64,000 nucleotides of DNA from Phascolomyces articulosus (Eukaryota; Mucoromycota; Mucoromycetes; Mucorales; Lichtheimiaceae). Location of the stretch: positions 186,001 to 250,000 of the forward strand of contig JAIXMP010000006.1 of NCBI GenBank assembly GCA_025677815.1, given 5' to 3'. A program made the translations under genes and the position numbers. Shown piece by piece: positions 23,493-35,255 of this stretch; within the stretch, counting starts at the first letter, position 1, and every line of letters starts with the position of its first letter. A model generated the notes under the pieces. It was not told where the DNA came from, ran no database searches, and saw only the letters and a list, made by a program, of their open reading frames with translations.

Positions 23493-25780
23493 ATGTCCAA
23501 GAAGTTTACTGTTGAAGAAGTTGCAAAGCACAACACTGCTGGCGATTGGTAAGAATTCTTCTACATGATGATAACAACACATTATGCACACACTTATCAG
23601 CAAATAATAAATTCTTCCTTCAACTCACTTTCTTTTTTTTTTCTATATGTAAAATAGCTGGGTCATTATTCACGACAAAGTTTACGATGTTACTAATTTC
23701 TTGAACGACCATCCAGGTAACGTATAACAACAACAAAACGACAAACGAATGATGATGAAAATTATAACTGTTTGGTACAACAACAGTATACGATTCAGAA
23801 TGACTAGAAATGAACAAATATGGAAAACTGATTTTATTTATTTATTCATTATCTATCTATTGGAAAATAATTGAATAGGTGGTAAAAAGGTTTTGTTGAA
23901 ACAATCTGGTAAAGATGCTACCAAAAAGTTTGATTCTTTCCACAACCCTTCTGTATTGGAAAAGATTGCTGTAAAGTACCTTATCGGCGAAGTGGGTACT
24001 GGTGAAGAAGAAGCCCAAGAAGATGAAGAACCTGATAGACCTCCTTTCACTGTTGGTGAAACCTTTGGTGAAATGGTTCCCTTTGGTGATCCCATGTGGT
24101 AAAGTTATTAATCTTATGAAAATTTTAAATGCGACGCGGGGAATGGATTTATTTTTTTTTCCTTCACCATGACGCGCACCTCCTCTTCTATCATCTTCTC
24201 CACACACACACACATGTGAAAAGAGATCTTCGGCTAATTTTCGGATCCACGGATATACCTCAATTATAATAGGTACCAAGATTGGTATAGCCCTTACTAC
24301 AACGACTCCCATCGTGCCGTTCGTAAGGCCGTTCGTGAATTCGTTGATAAGGAAATCACACCTTTCTGTCACGAATGGGATGAAGCCAAGAGCATTCCTC
24401 GTGAAGTATTCATCAAGGCCGCCAAGGCTGGTATCCTTGGTGCCATTGGTCACAATATGCCAGATCATTATTATCCTTATGATCTTCCTGCTGGTGTTAA
24501 GCCAAAGGACTTTGATGCCTTCCACCGTATCATTGTCTTTGATGAACTTTCTCGATGTGGTTCCGGTGGTGTCACTTGGGCTCTTTGCGGTGGTTTAGGT
24601 ATTGGTTTGCCTCCCGTCGTCAACTTTGGTTCTGATTATTTGAAGGATAAGGTCGTCAAGGATTGTTTGGCTGGTACCAAGAACATCTGTTTGTGTGTCA
24701 CTGAACCTTCTGGTGGTTCCGATGTTGCTGGTTTGCAAACAGAAGCCAAGGATATGGGCGATCACTTTATCTTGAATGGTGAAAAGAAGGTAAAAGAATA
24801 TATAAACATTCATTTTAAAGCGTTAATGATATGGAAAGGAACTTCATACTAAAAAAAATACTTTGTAATATATAGTGGATTACAAACGGTGTTTACGCTG
24901 ATTACTTCACTGTTGCTTGCCGTACCGGTGAACCTGGTTTCAACGGTATTTCTTTCTTGTTGGTCGAACGTTCCATGCCTGGTGTCACTACCCGTCAAAT
25001 GAACTGCTCTGGTGTTTGGCCATCTGGTACCGCTTATATCACCTTTGAAGATGTCAAGGTTCCCAAGGAAAACTTGATTGGTAAACAAGACCGTGGTTTC
25101 AAGTATATCATGCAGTAAGTATCAGTTATAATCATAAGTAAAAAAAGCGTTAGTAGGATAAATTAATTACATGATAATAACTCGATTTCTTTTTATTTTC
25201 TGTCAATAGCAACTTTAACAGTGAACGTATGGGTATTATTATTCAAGCCAACCGTTTCGCTCGTGTCTGTATCGAAGAATCTCTCAAGGTAAAATTATAA
25301 CTCAATCATACCATCAAAAGGAAAAAATATGTATCTGTTGATAAACTCATCATTTTATTTAAATAAATATCATAGTATGCTCACAAGCGTAAGACCTTTG
25401 GTAAGCGTCTTATCGATCATCCTGTCATCCGTAACAAGCTTGCTCACATGATCCGAAAGTGTGAAGCTACACATGCTTGGTTAGAAACCTTGGCTTATCA
25501 AACCGAAAAGATGCCTGAAGATTTACAACCTATCCGTTTGGGTGGTCCCATTGCTCTTTGCAAAGCCCAAGCTACACGTACCTTTGAATTCTGTGCTCGT
25601 GAAGCCGCTCAAATCTTTGGTGGTTTAGCGTACACTCGTGGTGGTCAAGGTGAAAAGATTGAACGTCTTTACCGTGAAGTCCGTGCTTATGCTATCCCTG
25701 GTGGTTCAGAAGAAATCATGCTTGATTTAGGTGTTCGTATGTCCACCAAGGTGGGTTCCTTCATGGGTGCCAAGTACTAA
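23493..25780 (+). CDS. Cytochrome b5 / acyl-CoA dehydrogenase fusion
   Basis: Seven exons (23493-23548, 23658-23716, 23879-24098, 24273-24789, 24876-25114, 25210-25288, 25376-25780) give 524 aa. Residues 1-80 form a cytochrome b5 domain with the haem ligands in HPGG (37-40) and SFHNP (His about 60). A linker rich in Glu and Pro leads to an acyl-CoA dehydrogenase domain with TEPSGGSD, KKWITNG, the RKTFGKRLIDHP helix and the C-terminal IPGGSEEIM. The position of the usual C-terminal catalytic Glu of MCAD-type enzymes is occupied by Pro/Gly. A Glu-Glu pair (386-387, CIEESLKYAHKRKTFG) lies where long-chain ACADs carry their base, so an LCAD-like arrangement is inferred. It presumably desaturates acyl-CoAs via FAD. 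No clear targeting signal or C-terminal SKL is present. Confidence 0.93.
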
Positions 25781-27451
25781 AAAAAAAAATCTCCCCGTCT
25801 TCCCCTTTTTTTTTCTTCCCTTCCTCCCCGAAATAAAATGTATACATATATCACCCCATCCATCCCATCCGTCATTTTATAAAAACAACAGGAATTTTTG
25901 TCTATAGAAATGTAATTCTTTTTAATGATCATTTATCGCCCCCCTCCATACCAATTTTAAAAAACTCGTATATAATAAACTGTGTTTTGTTTGATTAACT
26001 AATCAATCTGTCTCGAATTGATTCGTCGGCTGGATGGTAAATGAGTAATAAAAGAACTAGCATTATAATAGCTGGATATACAAATGTCACCATCAATGCT
26101 CCATATTAGGTTGGTACAACTATAAAATTTTTGACATTCCGGGTTTTCAGTTAGCATGTGTCACATTTTTATTATTTAACAATGTTGGCTCTCAATAGAA
26201 TATTTAATCCCCTAATTCACGTAGCATTGAATAGGACATGTTTTTTTTTATAAAAGATTACAAAAAGTGGGGTGTTCCATGATAACAAATTGAATTTGTA
26301 AAAAAAAATAGCAATCCAATGTAAACGAGGTTGGTGTTATCATGGGGAGGAGCTGTTTAATTTGAATCTTTCTGCCTTTTGTAAGATATATATAACAAAT
26401 TGCATACTTTGTTACAAAGTAGGTTTTAACAACATGATAAGCTTTTTTTTTGTTTTAAAAATAGAGGTTTAACCATGTCATTTTTTTGACTACCAATATA
26501 AATGTTGCGAGGACTGTGGTTGTAAAAAGTTATGAAGGAAGTTGGGTCTTATAATGCTGCTATATAAACTGAACCTTCAGTGTATGCTGGGGCAAAGAAT
26601 TTGTGGAAGTGGTGAAATCAACGCATCTTGTACTGTTTCATTCTTTTTCTCTGAAGACAGCAATACCTCTGATTTTTTTCTCTTTGGTCTGTGATCAAAT
26701 TTACCAACGTAGCAAGCGTAGTGACTACTCAACACTCGGAGCGCCCACTACGTGTGCAAATTTATCGCTCTCTTAGCGTTGCAGAGACATCAATCTAGTT
26801 GCCCCCTATAGTTTCTTAATTTTGTAATTTATAAAAAAAACGTGGAAAACAAGAAAAAGCTGTTTGTTTTATACATGTTATTGTAATAAAGGGACTCATG
26901 AGTCTTGCTCTATAAAAAAAAAGAGCGTACAAAAAAAGAGATAAGAAAAATATAGCAGGAGTGATGAAGTGAGGAAAAGGATGGAAGAATTAGGTTAAGA
27001 TGAAAAAGAAAAGGTTACCTTAATCCGAGCTCTTGGTTTTACGTAGTAGTTCTAGAGTGTTGATAATATATCAGGTGCTGGACAGTGCTGAGGATAATGC
27101 TCGCACGAAAAGATTATTAATCCTATATAAAATGCCAGTGATTGCACAGGACAGAGTGAATGGTGATGTCTATTAGTATGTTGAGTGTAGGGATAGTTGT
27201 TATCGTTGTGGTGGAAGGTGACAGATTAAATTGTTCTAATTTTCATCCATGATCCAATTGCTTTCATATTTCCGAGATACAGTTTTTCCATACTGCTTGT
27301 TTTGGGACACTGAAAAACAAAACCACGTTGTAGGGATTCTGTACCAGAATAGTATCATTAGAATAAAAGCAAAAGAAAAAACTGTTATTAGATATTGATA
27401 ATTAAGAAAAAAGCCAGTGGGAATAGCCCGACTGGCTTGCAGATGCCCCTG
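25781..27451. other. Gene-poor unique DNA between ACAD gene and right arm
   Basis: About 1.7 kb with no ORF of note and no RNA gene recognised. The left end is the 3' flank of the b5-ACAD gene; the right end carries the hairpin at the inner edge of the right arm. Confidence 0.5.
27411..27438. other. Perfect short hairpin at inner edge of right arm
   Basis: AAGCCAGT (27411-27418) is the exact complement of ACTGGCTT (27431-27438). Inside, GGG (27419-27421) can pair with CCC (27427-27429), giving an 11-bp stem with one bulge. It lies just where similarity to the left arm is lost; the left arm lacks it. Confidence 0.7.
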
Positions 27452-28089
27452 TGCCCCACTGGGTAAAGGTCAGTGTCTACCTCAAAACCTAAGCTTATAG
27501 ATATTTTTTATTATAAAGTAAAGAAGAGAAATATATATGCGTAGTAAGTACAAAGACATCACTTATTCTAGACTCTAGACAATATGAAAACCCTTTTGAA
27601 CTTGTGGCGTTTGTAGATTTTCTGAAGAAAAACGCGCCGATGAAAAATGATATTGTATCATTTACATTTTGACAGTAGCAGCAACCATGCGGTTCTACTG
27701 CCGAATGTAATGGTCATTTTATAATTAATGACATTTATCATATTCTAAAGGAGTAGCATGTGTGTGGTCTCCCTTTTTACCGGAAAAAGACATTGCAGCA
27801 AAGTTGATTACTTATAAGAACTACCAGAAAAATAGATTTTTTGACATATAGTAATAAAACTTACATATTTATCTATTGTCACTATAAACGACACATATTT
27901 TTTAAGTATCATTGTATTGATTTTTTTTATTCATATTACGTCATAATACAAAGGTCCCTTTCTAATAACTGATTGAACATACTCATTGTTTGAATCTAAG
28001 TTTAACATAGAATAACAAAGGTTCTTACAATAAAGGTCATATTCTCATTATGCTCTTTATTGAATTGGTTTCGTTATTGGATTTAAACA

Positions 28090-28383
28090 ATGGACAGGGT
28101 TATAATGGTCCATTTTCAGTGTTTTGACAACAGTGCATTTAAAAAGTATAAAAATCCTAGAGTAAGATACCCAAAAATAACAATATCTTTTGTCTGTTGC
28201 ATAATTGCTACACCAAATGTTTATTACTTTATTGATCCTTCTCTCCCCTTATTTAAGTTAAAAAAATACGAATACCCAGCACAAGCTGTTGTCTTTATAT
28301 TAACATTCACAGAAGTTTACTGGATGAAGTATGGTATGAGAGTTGCTATGTTTTTTTATGGCGGTTTTAGAGTTTGGACTTAG
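28090..28383 (+). pseudogene. ORF remnant (membrane-protein-like), right-arm copy
   Basis: A 97-codon ATG frame contains CFDNSAFKKYKNPRVRY, ISFVCCIIATPNVYY and a second hydrophobic segment, AVVFILTFTEVYWM. It pairs with 16785-16979, but the upstream NNGQGYNGPF part is in another frame here because of a one-base difference. Either it is a small 97-aa membrane protein that survives only in this copy, or both are relics; I favour relics. Confidence 0.4.
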
Positions 28384-29006
28384 AATATTATTGCTTTGTG
28401 TAATCGAGTTTCTGTATTGCACAAAGGCGTGGAGCTGGGCTTTTCCTTTCGTATATTCAAACAACATTTTACTTTCTTATCATATTGTTTCCTAGTCGTT
28501 CAGTAGCAGTAAATCAAACAATCAACGGTATGATTAGAAGAATTTATATTATCAAAGTCGATTTGACGAAAAAAAAAGTGAAGAACAGTAAATACTCTTT
28601 TCTCTACTTAATCGTCCACATATAATCAAGTATAACTATAACTCCACATTTAAAGTTTTGGCTTAGCTACTTGGGATATGTCACACAAGTTTTAGTGAGA
28701 AAAAGGTATATCTATAAAGCGTTCTTTTTTGCTCTTCTTTACTACGTACTAAAAACACAACAGTTTTATTTTTCATTTCTATTTACTACTTCCATTACCA
28801 CCCTTCATTTAACAGAAAATTCTTAAAAGAACGCGTACTTACTACCACTAAAATCTATCACTACTGTATACTCTCTTGCAAATTTTTCAATAGTAACCAT
28901 TCGTTTCTTTTTTAACTGTGAGTAAACACCTCTCTTTATTATCTCTCTTATCTACGATTATATTGAACCTAACTCGTCAAACTTATTTAATGTAATCATA
29001 GAAAAA

Positions 29007-30765
29007 ATGTATATTACCTACGAGACCGCACAATACTCTAGTCTTAACGGCCAAAGATATACATCTGCCAAACGTGTAAAACCACTAAGAATAATCCCCA
29101 ATGATTTACCCAAAACAGACTTTATGCCTACCAAACTTGTTCGTATTTCTGACATGAAAGTAGTCGATGGATCTCAAGTGAACGAAGGTTACTGCGCATT
29201 ATCATATTCATGGAATCAATCTGGAGATATTTTACTTGATGAAAAGACTGGGAAATATAAACGAATTGATGAAGGCAAACACAATATTATTTCTTATGAT
29301 GATATTTATCCTGATATGATTATTCCTTTTTACGAAGCAGTCTACACTGATGATTCAATCAAAATATATCAAGTTCTCGAGATAATGGATGATAATAATT
29401 ACTACTTCACAAAAACAGTTCAATACGTCAAATTTGAAGATATCATTCAGCAAATATGTCAACAATTCAACATCAAATATATATGGTACGATCAATTGTG
29501 CATCAATCAAGACAATAATGAAGAGAAACAACATGAAATACGCAACATGCATCGAATATACGAAAATGCTTATTGCACCGTTGCACTTGTACCTGAATAC
29601 AGTTTTGAAGAACGTTTACGTGCAAACAAACAACAATATTTCAAACGTTTATGGACTTTAGAAGAAGTAGTAAAGTCAAAAAGACTAATATTTGTCGGAA
29701 GAGATGAACATCGATGGGGAGATACTAGCTATTGATATAAGGATAAGGTCGTACGAGAGCGAAGTAGGTCTTTTAACAAAATCATCTTCTGAACTAAAAG
29801 TTTCGCAAATTCTATACCATGCACACCAACGAACAAGTACCAATGAACACGACCGTGCCTTTGCTCTCATCCATCTTTTCCCAGAATTCATTGACCATAA
29901 TGACGAACCTCACCCATTCAAAAAGTTAATTATTCGACATTTTTGTGAACTTTTCTCGACCAAAAATAGTATCAAAAAGATTCGCATCGATTATAGCCAA
30001 CCATTTGAAGACTTGATGATTCAATTTTATGGTCTTTTAGCAAAAAAAGATATCAGCGTTTTGTTTTTTGGAAACTTTAAACATAATTTTGAATCAACAG
30101 TCAAAAAGTACAAGTTTTTGCCATCATGGACCGGTGTTAATGGTGAACACTTAACAGATGATATAACGACCTCATTTAATAATTACGATATAATTGGAAA
30201 AACCATGCATGTTACAACTACTTATGTTACAAACAACCAATCCATCGATGATGAATATTTAACTATACGAGAAGAAGATTTACCACCAATTCCTGACTAT
30301 ATCAAATATGCTCGTTATAAGCAACAATATCATTTGGTTATACTTGTTCAACTATCTAAAGCAAAAGAAATGAAAAGAATCGATTTGGATTTTGGTAGCT
30401 ATTGGCGTAGTAACAAAATATCGTTTTTCAAAAGGTTATCTGAAACGCTTCAAAATCTGTCAAGATTCATGGAGATAAAAAAAGAAAACTTGTGTTGGTG
30501 TATTATAAAAAGTCATGATTTTCGAATGGCTCCAATGATTTCTTTTTACAATTTAACAGACAGTTTGGATGATCCTTCAGCAAAATATATCATCCTTTCT
30601 GAAATTTCGTTTAAAAACATACTTCTTAAAAAATGTTTCTACCCAGTCATAAAAAAAAAGAAAGGAGAAGAATATCATAAAACTATTGGGTGTTTTTCCG
30701 TAATAGGTCCCGAAGATTTTTTCTCTGACTGTAATTTACCTAAACAAACATTTTTGATTCAATAA
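29007..30765 (+). pseudogene. HET-domain gene, copy B (frameshifted)
   Basis: From ATG 29007 an open frame of 242 codons carries the HET motifs (YCALSYSW, IWYDQLCINQ, WTLEEVVKSKRLIFVG) and stops at 29735. The rest of the protein resumes one frame over, open from before 29692 to 30765, and matches copy A to its shared end (LPKQTFLIQ). Compared with copy A the junction has 87 bases where A has 62, a net 25-nt insertion, which explains the shift. No plausible intron restores it. Downstream, copy B also has about 25 extra residues (in frame) after FPEFID. The gene may be dead, or may make only the HET domain. A GTGAGT...ATAG intron (28918-29001) precedes the ATG, as in copy A. Confidence 0.75.
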
Positions 30766-32814
30766 AAATGAACGATTTATATAAATAATAATTTACGTAA
30801 TTAATTAAACTTGTGTTCATTTTTAACATGTCACAACTCAAAATATTACAAACAATATACTTTAATTATGTATTCCATTATTAATGAGTGTGATACGTAT
30901 ATTTAGTAAATAATGTTGTTCGTCAATGACTGGAGGGAGCTCTTGATGCACATCCTAATGAATTCAACAACTACACACGTTGGGAACAGTTAAGTTTTGA
31001 GCTAGCATGCAGATGTGTGGTATGATTTTTTCTTTGAATCATGGATGAACTGATTCAAGCAACACTAAAGAGCCAAATTCACAACACATCCGGTTAACAC
31101 AATGTTGCAGCCAATATCAAGAATTTCCTAAAGCTTGTTCATCATTGCCACCATTTAGACGTATCATAATTAAACAAGGAAGATAATTAAAAATCTAATG
31201 GTTACAAATAGCATAGTGGTGTTTCTCAGTCATGTAACCTAAACTATCTCAGCAGTAGTACGTTTAAGTCTTAAGCTTTTAAAAGTACTACTACGCACTA
31301 CTGAGAACAGTATCAAAAAGGAATTATTATTAGAACGACAAAGATATTTCCCCCTTTTTTCTCACATATTTCAAATTCTGAACCTCCCAATAATAATTCA
31401 CTGGTAAGAATAATATGACCATTAGTATCCAAGCAACATGATGTTACCACTATGGCAATTATCCTCACTTGTAAGCAGGCATGAAATAAGAAACCAAGCT
31501 TTTGAACAATAAATAAGTTACTTAAGGTGTGTCGCTGGAATGGATCGAATAAAGGATCTCGAATCTACGTTGTAGAAATAAAGTATAGTAATCCTCCATG
31601 CCTTCTACCCAGATAACAAGTTGATGAACCTACGTACGTATTACTGAAATGCGGGAAAGTAACTATTGTTGCTGTAGAATTCTAAATTGAAATTCTAAAC
31701 TGAAATTCGGTACAAGACGAATATTTGTGATGATGCTTGGTACTTGATGGATTTGAGCCATTATCGCATGTCAACAAGTCGTTGTTATTTTTTCTTCCAT
31801 AACATTTCAAGTAATAATATTACCACCGTAACTAAAAAGTGGACCATATGTCACTATATCATTACAATCACCCCTGCCTGTCCCACTCCTGTTGTGAAGA
31901 TGTTCTACATTAATACAACATTTACTGGGATTGGCACTTGTAACTGAAACACTGATTTGATCAAATTTCTGTTTATCGCAGTAAAATGGTCTCGTAATGT
32001 GCAACAAAAACCGTACTAGATCTTTATCTCATTTACTGAGGTATATGTGCAAGCTGAATTTTCGATATATATGATTCTAACTAGAGTATCATTGTTATTT
32101 ATTAGTGTTTTTCGGTTTTTTACCTTAATATGGTAATTTAGATTAAATTTATATTTATTACAATGTGGAAGACTGATTTGACCTGCGCCTATAATATGGT
32201 AATTTAGTATGGGTATTGCGTAACTTCAGTTAAGATACGGAATCGTTGTACGTTACTATCTGGCTATACTCCCAAATGCCACAAAACCTTACCTAATGCA
32301 ACATATTTCGAGGAATTGTCAAAGTGCAAAAAACGGGGGTTGACTGTAATAATATGTAAAATTCAACATTGAATTAACTAGTAAGTCTGATACATCACAC
32401 CTATACTTCATTATTAATATATATTACTATGCATATAGCATAATAAAATGTATTTAATATTTGACATCTCTAAATATAGCTTTGTCTCATCAGATTTTCT
32501 CATTTATCATCATCTCTCATCTACATGTCAAAAAAAGGGGATAGGATAATATCATAGTTCAAAAAAATATCGATTTTTATAAATCTATTTATTTTTAAAA
32601 AAAGGAAGTGTCTCTCGTGTTTTTCTTTTAATGCATATAAATTGAGGAATTGGGAAAATCTTTGTTTTTTATAATATAAAAATGTGTGCGGGCGTGTGTG
32701 TAATGTGTCTATAATAGTTAAAAAAAGTACGGGAGAGTGGACAAGATAATAATAGAGAAATGAATGTGAAAAAAAAGACAATATGTTTATGTGAATTGTA
32801 ATAAAATAATATTA
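30766..32814. other. Non-coding DNA: downstream of HET-B, then 3' flank of m-AAA gene
   Basis: Up to about 32055 it is the counterpart of 13084-14352. From 32056 to 32814 the DNA is unique and AT-rich, with a 16-bp direct repeat and no gene. Confidence 0.5.
32126..32207. repeat. 16-bp direct repeat just outside the right arm
   Basis: TAATATGGTAATTTAG occurs exactly at 32126-32141 and again at 32192-32207. Confidence 0.8.
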
Positions 32815-35255
32815 TTATGAGGAAGAGTTGACATCGCTAGGGGGAGTATCTTCAGGGAATGGAGGGGGCTGTGAGGTTTGTGGTGGTCGAACATATTCAT
32901 CATACACTGTCTTTTCAACAAATGGACGTTTACCTAATAAATTCTCCATATCTTCACGGGTAATCACTTCCTTGTCTAATAACAATTTAGCCACCTTTTC
33001 GACATCTTCCTTATGTTCTGTAAGCAAGTCTACGGTACGGGTATAGGCTTCATTCACCAAAGTACGTGCTTCATTATCAATCAAGGTACCCGTTTGTTCC
33101 GAGAATGGTTTTTGGAATTGTTGTTCGCCTTGAGGATCATTGAATGAAAGAGGACCGACCTTCTTGTTCATACCATAGGTAGTGACTTGAGCATAAGCAA
33201 TCTTGGTGACCTTTTGCAAATCATCATGAGCACCCGTGGTGATGGATTCGAAAAAGATTTGTTCAGAAACACGACCACCCAATGTCATACACATACGATC
33301 CAACAATTGCTTTTCGCTAAACAAGTATTGGTCCTTGGGTAAATATTGAGCATAACCCAAGGCAGCCACACCACGTGGAATAATGGACACCTTCAACAAG
33401 GGATCAGCATATTTCAAGTACCAACCAGCAACAGCATGGCCAGCTTCGTGATAAGCAACAGTCTTCTTTTCTTCAGGCGATAAGACACGCGATTTCTTTT
33501 CAAGACCAGCAATCACACGTTCAATGGCAGCTTCGAAATCAGTTTCATCGACTTCATCCTTCATATGACGAGCAGCAATCAAAGCAGCTTCGTTACATAC
33601 GTTATGGATATCAGCACCTGAGAAACCGGGTGTCAAGGCAGCCAATTTTCGGGATAATTGTTCGATATTGGCGGTAGTCTTGATAGGTTTCAAATGGACC
33701 TTAAAGATTTGGGCACGACCACCAATATCAGGTCGATCAATGGCGATATGTCGATCGAAACGGCCAGGACGTAACAAGGCAGGATCCAAGACATCAGGAC
33801 GATTGGTACCAGCCAATACAACAACATGTTCACTGGAATCAAAACCATCCATTTCGACCAACAATTGATTCAACGTGCTTTCACGTTCATCATTACCACC
33901 CATGTGTCCTCCTTTACCACGTGCTTTACCAATAGCATCAATTTCATCAACAAAAATGATACATGGAGCATTCTTTTTAGCTGTAGCGAATAAATCTCTA
34001 TAGAAATAGATATAAAGTTTGAGTATTTTTTTTCCAATCACTTTTTTTTTTATCTTTCTTCCTTCTATCCTCCTTCATTTCCAACGATTATCACATCCAC
34101 ATACCGAACACGGGAAGGGCCCACACCAACAAACATTTCCACGAATTCTGAACCAGAAACGCTCAAGAAAGGAACACCAGCTTCACCAGCGGTAGCCTTG
34201 GCCAAAAGAGTTTTACCAGTACCAGGAGGACCTGACAAGATAGCACCCTTGGGGATAGTGGCACCTAAACGTTCATAAGCAGCAGGATTCTTCAAGAATT
34301 TAACAAATTCCATAATTTCTTCCTTGGCTTCATCTGCACCTGCCACATCCTTGAATTTGACCTTGACATCCTTTTCTTGATTAAACATTTTAGCCTTGCT
34401 TTTACCAATACCAAAGATACCTTGACCTCCACCACCAGGACCACGTTTGGTCATGTAATAAAGAACACCAATCAAAAGTAATGTGGGTGCAAAATGAAGC
34501 ATGGTATTGAGCAAACTGATTTCATCACGATAAGAGACAGGAATGCGTTCACTGGATGGAATTTGAAGTTCATTTTGTGCATCTTCCAAGTGACGTTCAA
34601 AACTATCGACCGAACCAATGCTGAAATAAAAGGTTTGTGCAGGAGATACACCTAATGACGAAGCTTCAGGACGCAAATGGACGCGTACGCGATTACGATT
34701 AAGGACCACAAGACGATCGACCATACCCTTGTCTAATAACGAAGAACGGAATGCTTGCCAAGTAATTTCACGCGAATCATCACTAGGGGAGGTCAATTTC
34801 CATAATACATAGGTACCTAATGCTGTACCCACAACGGTGTTGACATTGATTTGAATCTCTGGAGGTTTATTACCACCACTTCCACCTCCTCCACTACTAC
34901 CGCCAGTATTTCCTTCGTTCCTTGGTGGTTTAGGTACTTGGTCGGCCGATCGTTTGGCATGTTGATCAGCAGCAGCTCTATTGGCATTATTGGTATTATT
35001 GGCATTTTTACCGAAAAAGCCTTCAAAACCTTTAGGTACATTGAATGGCTTGTCGTCTTCGTGTTGTTCTTTTTTATTATTATTTTGGTGTTCGGGTTTT
35101 TCTTTCTCTGTCGAGTATTTACGATTTTGACCTACACGTCGATTCGTTAATAATGGTGTGGAAGGCGACGATCGTAAGGACCGTGCGTTTCTCAGACCGG
35201 CGTACTCTGTTGCAAGTTGGCGTCGAGCACCGATCTGAAAAAATCGTGATAGCAT
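32815..35255 (-). CDS. AFG3: Mitochondrial m-AAA protease subunit (AFG3/Yta12/AFG3L2 family)
   Basis: Two exons (35255-34105, 33997-32815) give 777 aa, close to AFG3L2 size. The order is: mitochondrial presequence ([18 protein letters not shown]), low-complexity Gly/Asn linker, first membrane helix ([14 protein letters not shown]), intermembrane-space domain, second helix ([14 protein letters not shown]), AAA+ module with Walker A GPPGTGKT, Walker B IIFVDEID and [23 protein letters not shown], and M41 protease domain with zinc site HEAGH. It degrades and processes inner-membrane proteins from the matrix side as a hexamer. Two transmembrane segments mark it as m-AAA, not i-AAA; whether it is the Afg3 or Yta12 orthologue cannot be told by eye. 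The single intron falls inside [11 protein letters not shown]. Confidence 0.95.

Larger units (their letters stand above)
27452..32055. repeat. Right arm of the large inverted duplication
   Basis: Inverted counterpart of 13084-17608, slightly longer because of small insertions, including 25 nt and about 75 nt inside the HET gene. It contains HET copy B, its upstream region with the conserved intron, and the same ORF remnant. The outer limit is about 32055 (TATATGTGCAAGCT), the inner limit about 27452 (CCCACTGGGTAAAG). Confidence 0.85.

Noticed and set aside
29735..29790. Possible intron that would rescue HET copy B
   Set aside because: The only GT...AG pair there encloses about 20 nt, too short to splice, and removing it would not restore the frame.
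13084..32055. The arms as terminal inverted repeats of one giant DNA transposon
   Set aside because: No transposase, integrase or target-site duplication was found, and the centre holds ordinary intron-rich housekeeping genes.
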